The notes beneath the pieces are model-generated. The model saw nothing but the letters and a program-made list of their open reading frames with translations. It had not been told where the DNA came from and did not search any database. A stretch of DNA of 35,882 bases from positions 1-35,882 of the IMG/VR virus record IMGVR_UViG_3300013126_000110. One strand, 5' to 3'. This DNA is from a virus. A program made the translations under genes and the position numbers. Shown one piece after another: positions 35,658 through 35,882 of this stretch (its first letter is position 1; each line of letters opens with the position of its first letter).

Positions 35658-35882
35658 ATGAATAATATAGACAAGGATTACACAAACTTATTGCAAGATA
35701 TACTTGATAACGGAGTTAAAAAAGAAACAAGGAACGGGTCAACCATTTCTGTCTTTGGGAGACAAATTAGACACAAGATGTCAGAAGGGTTTCCTCTACT
35801 CACAACAAAGAAAATGTATTTCAAAGGCATAGTAACAGAATTGTTATATTTTCTTAAAGGTAATACTAGTATTGAATACTTA
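35658..35882 (+). CDS. thyA: Thymidylate synthase, 5' part (runs off the window)
   Basis: 75 codons are visible: [38 protein letters not shown], then [26 protein letters not shown], a clear ThyA N-terminal domain (dUMP to dTMP using methylene-tetrahydrofolate). The usual DRTGTGT loop reads ETRNGST, one residue shorter; an Arg is kept nearby. The first ~26 codons were delivered by the homing element and differ from the remnant at 34644. Confidence 0.92.
   Translation, partial: MNNIDKDYTNLLQDILDNGVKKETRNGSTISVFGRQIRHKMSEGFPLLTTKKMYFKGIVTELLYFLKGNTSIEYL

Larger units (their letters stand above)
34728..35735 (+). mobile_element. GIY-YIG homing element in thyA
   Basis: A unit of about 1.0 kb inserted after ACTGGAACG within the DRTGTG codons. 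It starts at the TAA after the remnant, has an ATATTTATA-like promoter and the endonuclease gene, and ends with a replacement thyA 5' end (35658 to about 35735) that joins the original gene near GGGTCAACC (GSTISVFG). The right edge is inferred from where the ThyA reading resumes. No intron core is visible in the 74 nt upstream or the 5 nt downstream of the endonuclease. Confidence 0.75.

Noticed and set aside
1-35882. Alternative genetic code (stop reassignment)
   Set aside because: TAA, TGA and TAG all end genes at sensible places, for example TGA at 18918-18920 and TAG at 12111-12113, and known proteins read through without internal stops.

Overview
This window looks like part of the genome of a large tailed dsDNA phage infecting a member of the Bacteroidota. 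The evidence is very low G+C, tightly packed small genes, almost no Shine-Dalgarno sites (A-rich leaders such as AAAACAAAACA before ATG), and over 20 promoters of the Bacteroidota form TTTG, a 19-20 bp gap, then TAnnTTTG. Gene content is phage-like: thymidylate synthase, thioredoxin, ClpC with an intein, homing endonucleases, a PcfJ-like protein, HNH and PD-(D/E)XK nucleases, and proteins with T4-like capsid-targeting N-termini. No head or tail genes are recognised here. The standard bacterial code is used (TAA, TGA and TAG all end genes).

Region 1 (1-10.7 kb) is an accessory early-type region. It holds about 27 small genes, nearly all of unknown function, mostly one gene per host-type promoter. 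Several promoters carry a 20-bp inverted repeat between the -33 and -7 boxes, and at least four promoters are built into the terminator of the gene before. Three promoters drive no gene but a shared structured RNA (about 4.62-4.67 kb on the minus strand, 8.37-8.55 kb and 9.30-9.36 kb on the plus strand). Another non-coding transcript (2.71-2.96 kb) begins with a tRNA-like fold that has an oversized anticodon loop. Recognisable proteins are an HTH plus methyltransferase-like protein, a possible Cys-His-Asp hydrolase, small membrane proteins and an HExxH protein.

Region 2 (10.67-11.05 kb) separates two converging gene sets. It has a run of C tracts (G-quadruplex potential on the minus strand) followed by about four ~50-bp imperfect A/T-rich repeats.

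Region 3 (11.05-35.88 kb) has longer genes on both strands and a different upstream signal, ATATTTATA(A/G)ATA, often 12-14 nt before the start codon. It encodes a PcfJ-like protein, a large nucleotidyltransferase protein, a GT2 glycosyltransferase next to a metallophosphoesterase, HNH and PD-(D/E)XK-type nucleases, a lipoprotein, thioredoxin, an LRR protein, a YkuK-type RNase H-like protein, an ABC-ATPase/GNAT protein split by a T9 frameshift, two HExxH or structural-type proteins, ClpC with a class 3 intein, a KTSC-domain protein and the start of thyA.

The most striking feature is mobile DNA. Two free-standing GIY-YIG endonuclease genes sit at the 3' end of the YkuK gene and the 5' end of thyA. 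In each case the endonuclease lies between a displaced remnant of the target gene's end and a recoded replacement of that same end, so the target gene stays whole while the homing site is destroyed. With the ClpC intein, three homing elements lie within about 9.5 kb.
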